From contig WEDG01001089.1 of NCBI GenBank assembly GCA_017591395.1, forward strand, positions 1 to 64,000: DNA of 64,000 nt, read 5' to 3'. The stretch comes from Schistocephalus solidus (taxonomy: Eukaryota; Platyhelminthes; Cestoda; Diphyllobothriidea; Diphyllobothriidae). The position numbers were made by a program, and so were the translations under genes. This document shows, one piece after another, positions 32,880 to 45,007 of this stretch (position 1 is the first letter of the stretch; each line of letters opens with the position of its first letter). Below the pieces are notes generated by a model. The model had not been told where the DNA came from. It did no database searches and saw only the letters and a program-made list of their open reading frames with translations.

Positions 32880-33720
32880 TCTGAGATAAAAGCGGCAAAA
32901 AAACAAGCCAAAGTTATAATGGCTGGTGGCCAATCAAACACCACGGGCGCCAGTTCGGATGTGACTGCGCAGGACTCTGCCTGTTGGTGTGAGATCGATA
33001 AATCAATTGACTGAGTTCTCATCGGAGGCCCAGTCTTCAATCAATTCTCAACTTGTCTTGCTTCTGGCGTGGGCGAGTATCTTCATGGCTGCGAAGTAAA
33101 ACTCGTGACCCGTTTCGTAAGCGTGGGCAGCCACTTGTGATAGTCTGTCACCCCGTCTCACAGCCACCTTACGTTAGTGTACGCGCGATCCAAGCATGAG
33201 TCCAATCTGTTCCGTATAGTAACTAGAACAGTTGAGGCACGGGATGCGATACACTACACCTGACTGCTCACTGGGATTTAATAGGCCCTTGATTTTAATG
33301 ACCCGGCTGTGCATGGGAGCTTTGGGACAGTGCACAATTCTGACACCTAGTCCTGCAGCAATGCGCTCGGTCGCCTCTGACACGTCCTTGACGTATGGCA
33401 GCGTATGCCATACGGTAGAGGCTGGTCCTGGCTGGGTCCTCCGGGGACAGGCACGTAGGTATCGGCTTATGAGCGCGAAAGGGAGAGCCGTTCCGCATAA
33501 ACTGGTAGCGGAAATAACGGACCTCATGTGCTTTTTCATCCGGCTTGCTACAGTTCGTCTGTATTCGTTTGAACATCGTTCTCCCACAACTTCGTTTGTG
33601 AGCCACTGTATGGTTGCCGTGGGAAGCTGCGTAATGTTCTTCGCCTTCTTGCAGACCGTTGCTTCTTTTTCGCGGTTGGAAGTTCGGCTGACGAGTACAT
33701 AAAGGAAGGGGGGCTGCTGC
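32880..33720 (-). mobile_element. Penelope-like element, 3' part with GIY-YIG endonuclease (decayed)
   Basis: On the - strand, 33587-33174 encodes LPYVKDVSEATERIAAGLGV, CPKAPMHSRVIKIKGLLNP and SGVVYRIPCLNCSSYYTEQ. This is the RT-endonuclease linker of Penelope elements followed by a GIY-YIG motif written V-V-Y ... Y-T-E. After a frameshift it continues RRGDRLSQVAAHAYETGHEF and ENSVN-FIDL, the rest of the endonuclease, to about 33000. The RT core is not recognisable upstream. The endonuclease of intact elements cuts target DNA during retrotransposition. Glu in place of the motif Gly, plus the breaks, suggests an inactive copy. Confidence 0.8.
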
Positions 33721-34636
33721 TCTTTTTCTTCTTTCCTCGTGATATCTGGGAAGATTATTTTACGTTGAAGATGTGATATATTTTGTAAACCATCAGTGTA
33801 AGCAACGGAGGTAAAACAAAATCAAGTCTTTGTTGTTCAGTCGAAACAGAGCAGGGGAGGATGGGAGATATATGGGACTGCTGAATAGCTACAACAGACT
33901 GCATTTACTCCCAATGAATTCCCAGCAGTGGTAAGATGGGACGTGTTTTCGTCCTTTAAGTCGACAAAACACGCAACCAGTGAGTACCCCACTGCCAGTA
34001 TTAATAGTTCCGATCTCAACTGACAGGCCTCAGGAGTGGCGACATCTGCGTTTCGGTATGGCCGGCTGATGACATCTACTATGCCAAAAATGGCCATTTC
34101 AGCCTCCCTTATCTTTGTTGATAATCTCACGTCTCTCTCCCCTCTTCAACGGACGTCTACGTAAGTTTTTTGGCTCACGTGTAGTAACGCTTCAACGTTT
34201 ATATACTGTCGTGTTCATAATGTTTTCGAGTGAAATGTCTGCGTACTGAAACCACTGTGGCCATTTTTTGTTACAAGTCCATAATTGAAAGTGATTTTTT
34301 CTTCCTTCTCTAGCGTAAAATTAACGGACAGCTGCATGGTATTCTATTTTACAAAAATTTTATTTATGTCTGTCGTATCCTTTTATTAGGGCGAACATGT
34401 CTTCAACATACCAGACGTAGTACTTCCGTGTATCAATGTTCTGCATTTGTGTACTCTTCCATTGTCCTAGGAAAATACTGCCCATAAATTGCTTTGGTTC
34501 TGTCCCCTTGACAATTATCCCCACTTGTCTATCAAATCCTTCACTGCATTGCAATTGTTCGCTGAAAGTTAATCCAAATCAGAGTTCATTCACTGTAGCC
34601 GTTAGCGTCTTGAATGTATGTAAACAAACTACCAAT
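33721..34636. other. intergenic, one SINE fragment
   Basis: 34045-34130 (+) matches the SINE body (GGCCGGCTGATGACATCTAC, AAAAATGGCCATTTCAG, CTCCCTTATCTTTG). The rest holds no feature I can support. Confidence 0.45.
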
Positions 34637-35365
34637 TGGCATTCGTTGATGAACGCTTACCGATCGCCAACGGAACTCATTCGTTCCGTTCTCCCTAGAG
34701 GCTCACTCTCGAGCCCCGCAAGCAGCCGCACAGTGGCTAGTAGTAGAATAGGCAGCTGAATATTGCCGGTAAAGACAAGGGAGACTTGAAGGGCCATTTC
34801 TGGCTTATTAGCCGTCATCAGCCAGTCACACCCAACCCGAGGATCGAACCCGTGACCCGTTGATCAAAAGACCAATGCTCTAACCATTGAGCCACGGGCT
34901 CGTTGTCTTGCCGATTTTGATCGGAAATATTGATTTGCATTTGTTGACGAACGCCCACCGATCGCTAACAGAACTCACTCATTCCGCTCTGACTTGAGTC
35001 TAACTTTCAAGGCCATACAGCAGCCGCACACCATCTAGTAGTAAACTAGGCAGATAAATATTGTCAGCAGAGACAAGGGAGACTGGAATGACCATTTCTG
35101 TCATTAAGCCACGGGTCGTTTTCTTGCCGTTCTCACTGTTAGCGATCTGTGAGTGTTCATCAACGAATGCAAGTCAATATTCCCGATCTAAACCAGCAAG
35201 ACCTTAAGCCCGTGGCTCAATGGTTTGAGCGTTGCTCGGCGGGTCGCTGGTTTGATTCTCGGGTGGTGCACCACCTGGGGTTGGATATGACTCGCTGATG
35301 ACGGCTAATAATCCAGAAATGGCCATTCCAGTCTCCCTTGTCTTTGACGGCAATATTCATCAAAC
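34637..35365. repeat. cluster of three tRNA-headed SINE copies
   Basis: 34639-34905 (-) is the most complete copy. Its - strand head reads GAGCCCGTGGCTCAATGGTT (A-box) and then GGGTTCGATCC (B-box), followed by the body GGTTGGGTGTGACTGGCTG, CCAGAAATGGCC and the tail matching GCATTCGTTGATGAACGC. 34937-35125 (-) is a second copy with an internal deletion between body and head. 35205-35360 (+) is a third copy with the head intact and the tail truncated. The family is likely RNA polymerase III transcribed and mobilised by one of the local LINEs. Confidence 0.8.
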
Positions 35366-36649
35366 TAATAATTGTCAGGCGGACGGTTAGTAAGACTATT
35401 GCCACATCCAGGGTAGTTTGAGTTGTATCACATCTACATAACAACGGTGCGTTAAAAGTGAGAAGAGTTGGGTGCATAGAGGCCTCGATTTTCAAGCTGC
35501 CCACATCGCGTAGGATTTATTCGGCGAATTTCCCATTTCTGGTATTGTCCACATCGGTATACCATGTGTAAACTACGAGGTGTGCAGATTTTCGGTACTC
35601 CATCCAGCCCCCATATTTGGCGCCCACGGGTCGTTTTAGGCAAACTTTCAAGTCTTTTTCTTATATTTTTCGATCTACTTCTCTCTCTCTCTCTCTGCGT
35701 GATTGTAGTTAATGTCACGGGATACTGTGATCAAATTTAGCTATAAATACGGCTTTAATGTTTCTGCCTTCTTTTGCGCTGATTTCATCTTTATTTTTCT
35801 GAAGGTAGATGAAGTTCATATATCGACAGAAAATATTAAGCCGGGGTATCTTCTTATGTCTTGGGTCTTCTATCCTCTGTATTTTTAGATCGTGCGTTAG
35901 CTCAATGGGGCTCTCGGTAAAAAGATGTGCAGTCATATACACGAACCTAATATGGGTTTTCTTTTAACAACTTTAATAGGAGACACCTCGAAAAAGTCAT
36001 CAGTTAGCCCAGCGCGCATAGGAGATAATGGATTGAATTAATTTTTGTACCTCTTCAGTAATTAAGAATCAAATTACGTGAACAGTATTATTCCAGGGCT
36101 TTTTAATAAATAGCTGATAGCTGCTTTGATTTCAGTGCGGTAGTCTTAATTTTACACCACCGACTATCTACATCCCTACCTTGGTGTGGAAAATGGAAGA
36201 GAAGCCAAAAGTCAGAAATAACTTAGTAGGTACTTGTCAAAACCGAATATGCTTCTATGGGAGTTCGGCTTAACGTAAACTTGTTTTATTAAATGTAAGG
36301 GAAACTCCAGTCATAGCTCAGAAGATGGAAAGTTATTTGGATTGCGAGATCGAATTTTTTTCTTTTACCTTTATTTCTCAGGAATGTCTGCTACGAATAC
36401 TAGTAATCCACTGTGTGTCATCTAGCAATACCTACAGAAACTTTCATGCGAATTGTTAGAAACGCTTCCCATATTGGGATCCATGAAATTTTCCCGAATT
36501 GAATGTCATAATTAAAACTCAGTGCTGTAAATGCAAACTGTCAGACTGTTTGGACTAAAAATGTTTCGACAATACACAGTGGGCATGGCTTCGAAGAGAA
36601 AAGATCGCTTAAGTAAAACTGTAATACCGGTTACCCTTAAAGGTTTTTC
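35366..36649. other. no gene recognised; short (CT)n at 35679-35696
   Basis: A/T-rich sequence with small open frames only. Apart from the CT tract I see nothing definable. Confidence 0.4.
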
Positions 36650-37680
36650 TAAGATAATTTATTTAAGGCGGACCGCTGATGTTTTGAGGACGTAGGCTGG
36701 TATTGCACCTAATTTGCTCTCTTCTCACAGCCCGGCCGGCGCCTGTGGCAAGACAAAGCCGTGATGACCGGGATTGGACGTGGGTACAGTAGCTGACAAA
36801 GCAATGAAGCACGTCTGCGCGTCCCACATACTCCCTGGTCCCCAGTTCACATGTGGACTCCGCAAACGCGCTTATCGTCACCCTTACCCAAAACCCCACG
36901 GCATCCACGCCGACCACCATCCCATCATTATTGACCCCAGACCTGATGCCCCGCCGCCGTCGATGAACTTCACCTACATCAATCCTGGCACAACTCCCGC
37001 GACGACGACATCGAACACCACCACCATCACCCCGAATACCACGTCACTACGGATGCCCCGTCAACCACCACCACCACCGGCCCCACCACCAGCAATGGGG
37101 ACTCGATGCCAACCTGTCCCCACTGCGATTTCGCATTCTTCTCCCGCAGCAACCTAGTCGGTCCCTTTCAAATCTATCGCAATGTGACCGGCGGAACAGT
37201 GACAGAATTCCCAACCTACACTGGCTGCATCCGCATCCACTGTGTGCACTGCCCCAGCACATTCATTCCGCAAGCGGAATTTATCGCAATATCAGCCAAC
37301 TCTCCTATCTCCAACACCACTACCAACTACCCATCCACCAGCATGTCCATCACTAGAAGCCCTCCACCGAAACTGACTTTACATCCTGCAATCTATGGAT
37401 CTATGGACCCTACTGCCGCACATGCACATCACGCATCGGTATGGTCGGTCACTTGTGAATACATCGCACAGAGACTGGCGAACTAGGACCAGAAGCCTCA
37501 ACATACGCAACCAAACCTGCCTCAAATTTCCGCACGATCCACGCACATTTCGTCCTCGTATGGCCTATTCGGTCACATGCACCTTGATGAAGACCTGTGA
37601 TAGTACACTGCAGGCCATACCACATCCCCATACACACTCTCATAAGTACCTAGACCACGCATAAACAGGTCCAATATCAC
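36650..37680 (+). pseudogene. degenerate zinc-finger tail of a LINE
   Basis: This matches the C-terminal part of the zinc-finger LINE at 43870-44808 in broken frames. There is a Pro/Thr-rich linker (TTTSNTTTITPNTTS), one finger-like CPHCDFAFFSRSNLVG, further Cys-pair remnants (CVHCPSTFIPQAE), and SYGLFGHMHLDEDL near 37550-37600. Several fingers have lost Cys or His residues. Polymerase sequence is absent, so only the 3' end of the element was inserted or kept. Confidence 0.65.
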
Positions 37681-37739
37681 ACATCACATCACACGTCTGT
37701 TAAATGTGTGATCCGAGCCTGAAAATATGCAGTGCGCCA

Positions 37740-38840
37740 AAAACCGTGGATTGGAAGGCTGTCAACTGACGGGGTAACTCGGACCTCACGACAGTTCGGC
37801 CGTCGTAGTCCGACGATGTACACCGTATGCTCCATGGGAAAGTGGAGCAGGGACAGTGACTTGCGCGTGATTTAGTTTAAAGTGATAGTAGACTTTCACT
37901 GCATCTGCCGCACTCTCTTCTCCTCCTCCACCTGAGCCCGGTGTCATTAAAGAGTCAAGAAAACAGGAGATGGGAGAGGGCGCAGGTGGCTGGCGCGGCC
38001 GGAGCTGCTCCTGGGCCTACCACCACACCTGGCTCGGATCCCACGGAGTGGGAGTGCCATAAAGGCCACATTAAGAAGGAGCCATTGCAGCCTGACTCTC
38101 AGTCCGCCCGTCAGCCACTACACACAAAACACACATTGGGCTGACCCCGCGGTCCGAGTTATCCCGTCAGTTGGCAACATTCCAAGCCACGGCTTTTAGC
38201 GCACCATCGTAGTTTCAAACGCGTCAGATTGTTTATAGTGAGGAATATGCGCTGAGCTGTCGACCTCACTCTCTCCCCAACCCCCACCATCAGACACTGT
38301 CCGAGCCGGTCAGTTGTCTGATGCGGAAGCGGGCGCAGCTGCTGGTGACCTCGTCTACGTGTACTACGTACACGACCTGGCCCCCAAACACAAGCACCAG
38401 GATTTCACACAACAGGGGGTTGAACGACTTACATATCACATGTGTGAGATAACCAGAGGTCATGTTAAGAAGGAGCCATCGCAGCCTGACTCTCAGACCA
38501 CCAGTCAGCCACTCCACACAACACACATTGGACTGACTGTGGGGTATGAGTGTAATTGTCAGTTGACGACATTCCAACCCACGGCGCTTATCGTTACCGC
38601 ACTCTCTTCTCCTCCCGCACCTGAGCCCGGCGTCATGACAGAGTCCATAAGACCTGAGATGGGAGAGGGTGCAGGTGGCTGGCGCAGCCGGAGCCATCCC
38701 TGGGCGTAACACCACACCTGGCTCGGATCCCACGGAGTGGGAGTGTCATAAAGGCCATATTAAGAAGGAGCCATTGCAGCCTGACGCTCAGTCCACCACT
38801 CCACACAAAACACACATTGGGCTGACCCCGCGGACTCTGA
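37740..38840 (-). repeat. ~680-bp repeat family, one full and one partial copy
   Basis: The - strand matches 45008-45690 and 57560-58230. Shared blocks include CCGTGGCTTGGAAGG, TATAAACAATCTGACGCG, ACATTAAGAAGGAGCC (as drawn on +), CCCACGGAGTGGGAGTG and the CACCTGAGCCCGG segment. Two units lie in the same orientation (37780-38330 and 38440-38840). Function is unknown, but a copy makes up the 3' flank of the zinc-finger LINE. Confidence 0.7.
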
Positions 38841-39100
38841 CCTCACAGTCAGCCCAGTACATGCTCGTGTGGAGTAGCCTACTAGTGGACTGAGACTTAG
38901 ACCGCAACGACTCCTTCTTGGTGTAGCCTATATGGCGCTCCCACACAGTAAGACCCAAGTCGTTGTGGTGGCACTCTTCGACCGCTATAAACTTAAGCAC
39001 TCGCAAGTTACCTTCAATGCACCGCCATGTTGTAGGGAACATGATGAACCTTGTTGGAATCGACGGTCGAACCGTCAGCTCACATGTACCGAAATTCAAG
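38841..39100 (+). repeat. divergent + copy of the 680-bp repeat
   Basis: CTCCTTCTTGGTGTAGCC, GACCGCTATAAACTTAAGCA and GAATCGACGGTCGAACCGTC match 45380-45680 in the same orientation. It forms an inverted arrangement with the - copies to its left. Confidence 0.55.
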
Positions 39101-40012
39101 TACCATGTCGACTAGCAATCCTTCACCTGATGACACTTAGCTCCTCTTGACAGACTCCGCCGTTTCAGACTTCTGGTAGCGAGGAATTAGGATTAATTCG
39201 CCTCAATACCTTTCCCATCCACCAGTATCTTGCCTTAGTCAGGCCAACTGTGAGTGGGATTGTGCACCATCTTTGATTAAGCTAAACGACCGTCCATGCT
39301 CCTCCTTCGTGATTTGGTTTTCACTTCACATACCAGCCTACGCTTTGTGCGATCTACTGGAGTTTCAAATTTCTTGGGGCCTTATGTGGCTTCACTCTGG
39401 TTACTATGATTTCTTTCTGGATAAAGGCCTGCCTCCGCGAAGTGCTCCTCGCCCGTAGCTAGTCGACAATCAACAGTAGACCCGCGTGACAGTTTGCTTG
39501 ATTAATCGACCTAAAAAGTGCCCCCTTCTTCTGAAGTTCGCGCAGTGTGCGCCTTTCCGCTTACCAATAGGGTAATAAAGTCGATACGAACTTTCTTCAA
39601 AAAAAGCTCATGTAAGGATTCAAGAGTGACACTAGCCTGCTCTGTGGGGACGAGACTTCGCATCACATGGTGATACTGGTGGGACTCTGCAGGCCTAATC
39701 GATTGACTGCGCGGGAAGATACTCTGACCAGACAACATCTCTGAAGAATGCTGTCGAGCATCGGTTTCACGACTAGTCGTAGTTTTTAATGCACCAAATG
39801 TCTTACCAGTCACGTGACATTAAGCTCTCCGACCTGAGATGCTACCTGCTGTCCTCACAAACACTGATTAAGAACTAAAACTCTGTGTGTGTGTGTATGT
39901 GTGTGCCCCCTAAACGGGCCACGTGGTAGATGCGTTGGACCAACACGGGGGCCAAAGTAAGGCATGGCAGGCGTTATTCGGGTTGCGCTCCCATAACGAA
40001 TGCCGAACATGG
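39101..40012. other. no gene recognised
   Basis: No domain-bearing frame. A short GT-rich tract is at about 39884-39905. Confidence 0.4.
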
Positions 40013-40266
40013 AGGTGTGGTGGCACGCCTAGGGGCGGCTAGGACTTAGGGGACCCGGCCGCACCAGCCACCTGCGTCCTCTCCCGCCTCCGGTCTTCTT
40101 GACTCTGTCTTGACACCGTGCTCAGGTGGGGGAGGAGGAGAGAGTGCGGTAGATGCAGCGCAAGTCTACTATCACTTTAAACTAAATCACGCGCAAGTCA
40201 CCGTCCCTGCTCCACTTCCCATGGAGCATACGGTGGACATCGTCGGACTACGACGGTCGAACTGTC

Positions 40267-40306
40267 GTGTGTGTGTGTGCGTGCGTGTGTGTGTGTGTGT
40301 GTGTGT
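40267..40306 (+). repeat. (GT)n microsatellite
   Basis: About 40 bases of GT repeat with two C interruptions, directly after the 5' repeat block of the zinc-finger LINE. Confidence 0.9.
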
Positions 40307-40814
40307 GGGGTGTAGGGGTACTAGTTAGGGGCAGCACCACACAGCTTGCATTTGGTCGCTCCATTTGTCTCATACAGGTGGTGAATGCTCCTGTGGCCGC
40401 CTCTAACTGGTACCCAACTCTCACCTGTGGCTCCTCGAAGTTGGGTTCTTCCCAGCGGCCACACCCCGGGCAACCGTCACGACCGGCGGGCTAAACCAGG
40501 TGAGGGTCTCCGGTGTTGTGTGTGCCTCCACACCCGGTATGTCTGACTCCGAACTTCCCATCTCTGCCCCCCTCTCAAAAAGTCCTACGGTGGGGGCGAC
40601 AGCAACCCCGTAGGCGGCCCAGACTAACTCGGGTGGAGTTCGGCAGCCGTCTGGGATGTCCGAGCAGCCCTATTTAGGGATAGCACTGCTTGCCTCCTCG
40701 CGGAGGAAGGGGCTAGAAAATGTGCCCTAAAACAATGCTGGTTCTCACGTCTTCTGCAGCCGGCCGCGGCTCGCAGATCGCAAACTACGCGGTCGTAAAA
40801 CTCAAACAAACAAC

Positions 40815-43790
40815 AATATCCCCCGTCCCCATCCCCCTCACCATACTCTCCAGGCTGCTCGGGTGATTCCACTCACACTAGCAGCCTGGAACGTTCGCTC
40901 CCTTTTAGACAATCCTAGGAGCAACCGGCCGGAACGGCGGACGGCGCTAGTCGCTCGGGAACTGGCGCGCTACAAGGTGGACATTGCTGCTCTCAGCGAG
41001 ACCCGATTCTCTGAGCAGGGTCAGCTGGAGGAGGTGGGGGCCAGCTACACCTTCTTCTGGAGCGGCCGGCCAAAGGCAGAGCGACGCGACGCTGGTGTTG
41101 CCTTTTGCCATCCGTAACGACATCGTGGGACGTCTGCCCTGTCTGCCGCAGGGTATCAATGATCGCCTGATGAGCCTCCGCCTGCCTCTTCGGGGAGACC
41201 AGTTCGCCACCATCATCAGCGCCCTACGCTCCCCCCAATGACGAGCTCTGATACGGCGAAGGACAAATTCTACGAGGACCTGCACGCCTTGCTGGCGACT
41301 GTGCCGAAAGAGGACAAGTTAATTGTCCTTGGTGACTTCAATGCCCGCGTCGGGACGGACCACGCTGCCTGGCAGGGAGTGCTGGGTCCCCACGGTCTCG
41401 GTAGCTGCAACGATAACGGCCTCCTTCTTCTGCGCACGTGTGCGGAACACCGTCTCCTGCTGTCCAACACCTTATTCCGCCTTCCGACGCGGGAGAAGGC
41501 CACGTGGATGCACCCTCGGTCGCGGCGCTGGCATCTGCTGGACTATGTTCTCGTCCGGAGGCGAGATCGACAGGACGTGCTGGTAACCAAGGCGATCCGC
41601 GATGCCGATGGTTGGACAGATCACCGCCTCGTCATCTCCCCAGATGAGGCTCCGACTGCAACCCCGACGAAGGCCCCAAGGTAAGAGGCCGCCATGTAAG
41701 TTAAATACTCTTTTATTAAATTTGCCTGCTCACTGTTTTGATTTCAGCAACCAAATAACCGAGAAACTGGGAAACCTGCATGCTCCAGATGATAACGATA
41801 CCGTGGAGACACGATGGTGTCAACTGCGAAATGTCATCCAGTCCACCGCCCTCGATGTACTCGGACGCGCACACCGTCGACACCAGGACTGGTTTGACGA
41901 CTATGACGCCGACATCAGCAACTTACTCGCGGAGAAGAATAGACTACACAAAGCCTACATGGACCTTCGGACTGACGCCACCAAAGCAGCCTTCTTTTCA
42001 GATGCCGGCGCCTTGTACAACAACGGCTGCGGGAGATGCAGGATGCCTGGATGATTCGAAAGGCTGAGGAAATCCAGGGGTATGCGGACCGCAATGAAAT
42101 GAAAAAAACTTTTTCAAAGCCATCAAGGCCATCTACGGCCCGTGTATCAAGTGGGGTCCGCACCGCTGCTCAGCTCTGATGGGACAACACTGCTGACAGA
42201 GAAATCGCAAAATTCTGAAGCGCTGGGCCGAGCACTTCAGAAGTAGCCTTAATTGCTCATCAGCCATCTCCGATGCTGCCATTGACCGGCTCCCCTCAAG
42301 TGGACACGAACAATGACCTGGATCTGCCGCCTTCCCTACCAGAAACCATCCGGGCCGTGCAGCAGATTTCCAGCGGTAAAGCACCGGGATCCGACGCAAT
42401 CCCACCGGAAGTCTACAAGCACGGTGGGCCCCGGCTGATGGCAGAACTCACAACACTCTTCCAGGAGATGTGGCGCCAAGGACAAGTTCCTCAGGATTTC
42501 AAAGACGCGACCATCGTCCATCTCTACAAACGGAAGGGGAACCGGCAACTCTGTGATAATCACAGAGGCATCTCGTTGCTCAAACATCGCCGGGTAGACC
42601 TTCGCCCGTATCCTTCTCAATCGTCTTAACGGTCATCTAGAGCAGGGCCTGCTCCCGGAAAGCCAATGTGGCTTCCGCCGACACCGCGGAACAACCGATA
42701 TGATCTTTGCCGCCCGCCAGCTACAAGAGAAGTGTCAGGAGATGCGAACTCACCTTTACACTACCTTCGTGGATCTAACGAAAGCCTTTGACACGGTGAA
42801 TCGTGACGGACTGTGGAAAGTCATGCAGAAATTCGGCTGTCCTGAGCGGTTCACGCACATGGTGCGTCAGCTTCATGACGGGATGAAGGCGCCCGTCACT
42901 GACAACGGGACGGTATCCGAAGCATTCGCAGTGACCAACGGAGTGAAGTAGGGCTGCGTAATGGCCCCCACCCTTTTCAGTCTCATGTTCTCGGCTATGC
43001 TGATGGACGCCTACCGTGATGAGCAGCCTGGTATCCGCATCGCCTACAGAACTGACGGTCAACTTCGCAACAGTCGGCGAATGCAGGCTCCAACGCGCGT
43101 GTCTACGACTACAGTCCATAACTTGCTCTTCGCGGACGACTGCGCCCTTAACACCATGACGGAGGAGGACATGCAAAGGAGCATGGACCTCTTCGCCGAA
43201 GGCTGCGCCGATTTCGGATCAACAATCAGTACAGCCAAAACGGTTGTCATGCACCAGCCGCCACCCAGCACGGAATACAATGCTCCTCGAATCAATGTCA
43301 ACGGTGCTCAACTCAAAAACGTGGAAACCTTCGCTTATCTAGGAAGCACGATGTCGCGCAACACGAGAATCGATGACGAGGTTGCAAACGGATCACCAAA
43401 GCTAGTCAGGCCTTCGGCCGGCTGCAGGCCTCCGTGTGGAATCGCCATGGTATTCACCTGAACACCAAACTGAAGATGTACAAGGCCGTCGTCTTGACGA
43501 CACTCCTTTACGGAGCGGAAACCTGGACCGTCTACTCGAACCAAGCCAGGAAGCTGAATCACTTTCATCTCAGCTGCCTCCGCAGAATACTGAAGCTGAG
43601 ATGGCAAGACAGGATTCCGGACACGGAAGTCCTGGAGCGGACTGGAATCCTCAGCATCCATGCCATGCTGAGACAAGTGCAACTGCGATGGAGCGGCCAC
43701 CTGGTAAGAATGGACGACGAGCGACTACCCAAACGACTTTTCTACGGAGATGTCGCTACGGGTTCTCGCCGGCAGGGAGGTCAAGAATGA
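40815..43790 (+). pseudogene. zinc-finger LINE endonuclease and reverse transcriptase
   Basis: The endonuclease reads AAWNVRSLLDN (40885), ALSETRFSEQ with catalytic Glu, GDFNARVG (41330), LLDYVLV and TDHRLV (41625). Frame breaks lie near 41105, 41225 and 41684. RT motifs are SSGKAPGSDAIP (42370), NHRGISLL (42560), TFVDLTKAFDTVNRDGLW (motif A, 42760), VTNGVK-stop-GCVMAPTLF (motif B, where TAG at 42949 replaces the expected Gln), LLFADDCAL (motif C, 43130), then LLYGAETW and [18 protein letters not shown] (43500-43620). The type resembles RTE/Jockey-like APE LINEs. An intact copy would encode one multifunctional protein. Here at least four frameshifts and one stop make it a pseudogene. Confidence 0.85.
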
Positions 43791-43876
43791 CGCTTCAAGG
43801 ACACTTTGAAGAAATCGCTGAAGCAACTGCAAATCAACTCGGCGACCTGGGAGGACCTCGCCCAGGATAGACCGGC

Positions 43877-44808
43877 ATGGAGAAGATCAGTGAAGTCTGG
43901 TTATCAATCTACGAGGCCAACCGGATCGCCGCCGCCAAGGCCAAAAGAGCGGCACAAAAGTCACCAGCGCCCCGGACTAACACCGCCAATGCCCAGGCCC
44001 TGCCAACATGCCCGCGCTGTCAACGCATCTTCCGCGCGCGAATCGGCCTGGTTGGACATCTTCGGACTCAATGCACCAACAATCCGACAATTCCAATTTC
44101 TATGTCAAATTCGGCCAACCCTCCTTCTGACTCTCCCACCCTCACTCCTGGAATCAATTCCATTACTCCCACCATCATAGAGACCACATCCATCTACTCA
44201 TCGCCCGTTACCCCCACCACCGCAACCACCACCGCCTTCGCCTTCACTACCGCCACCACCATCAGCGATGGGGAATCTCTCCTAAGCTGTACTCAATGCG
44301 ACCGCACATTCACCTCACGCATCGGCCTGATCGGTCACTTGCGAATACATCGTACAGAGACCGGTGAGCCAGTGCCTGGAACACCATCACACAGCAGAGA
44401 TCGTCGCCTCCACTGCCCTCACTGTCCTCGCGCATTCACTCATCGCATGGGCCTATTCGGTCACATGCGCATCCATGACAGCGGAATACACCACAATGCC
44501 GACAACACCGATACACCATGCGCACCCTCCGCTCCTGCCATTCTTAGCGCCCCTGACACCCCCACTACCATGAATGACATCGCCCCAGCCTCTACCGATT
44601 TCTCCTGCCCACACTGCGCACGCAACTTCAACTCACGCATCGGTCTGGTCGGTCACCTGCGAATCCATCGCACGGAGGCTGGTGAACCAGTGCCTGGGGC
44701 TCCGACATACAGTCGACACGCCCGCCTTCACTGCCTCACTGCTCCCGCTCATTTACACACCGCATGGGCCTATTAGGACACATGCACCTCCACGACAACC
44801 TCCGGTAA
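43877..44808 (+). pseudogene. C2H2 zinc-finger array at the C-terminus of the LINE polymerase
   Basis: After EANRIAAAKAKRAAQKS (43915) the frame encodes finger 1 CPRCQRIFRARIGLVGHLRT ending in Cys rather than His, a Thr/Ser/Pro linker of about 75 residues, finger 2 CTQCDRTFTSRIGLIGHLRI-H, finger 3 CPHCPRAFTHRMGLFGHMRI-H and finger 4 CPHCARNFNSRIGLVGHLRI-H. A 1-base shift then hides finger 5 (SFTHRMGLLGHMHLH) before the native TAA at 44806-44808. Fingers 2-3 are joined by HRTETGEPVPG-type linkers. Such fingers likely bind nucleic acid and could guide element RNA or target site choice (inference). Confidence 0.85.
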
Positions 44809-45007
44809 ACCACCGGAGGCTAAGCTACATCAGCGCACACTACCTACACCAATACATCGACAACACCCTCACAATCACCATTTACCAGACTATATCACGG
44901 TTTCCTAGAAACCGTGACTGGGAAGTCTGCCAATCTGACGCTTCGACCAGACCACGCCGTCGGCTCAGTGTATGTGCTGTGTGTGTCGAGTGGCTGACCA
45001 GTGGACT

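Noticed and set aside
33232..33702. 156-codon + strand frame
   Set aside because: It is the antisense shadow of the Penelope GIY-YIG remnant, which is the strand with recognisable motifs.
41681..41747. GT...AG interval of 67 bp inside the zinc-finger LINE whose removal would rejoin the endonuclease frame to the downstream frame
   Set aside because: The interval is itself open in the downstream frame and, as I recall, resembles coding sequence of related elements (GKRPP-KLN). A one-base frame lesion explains it better than an intron. cDNA would settle it.
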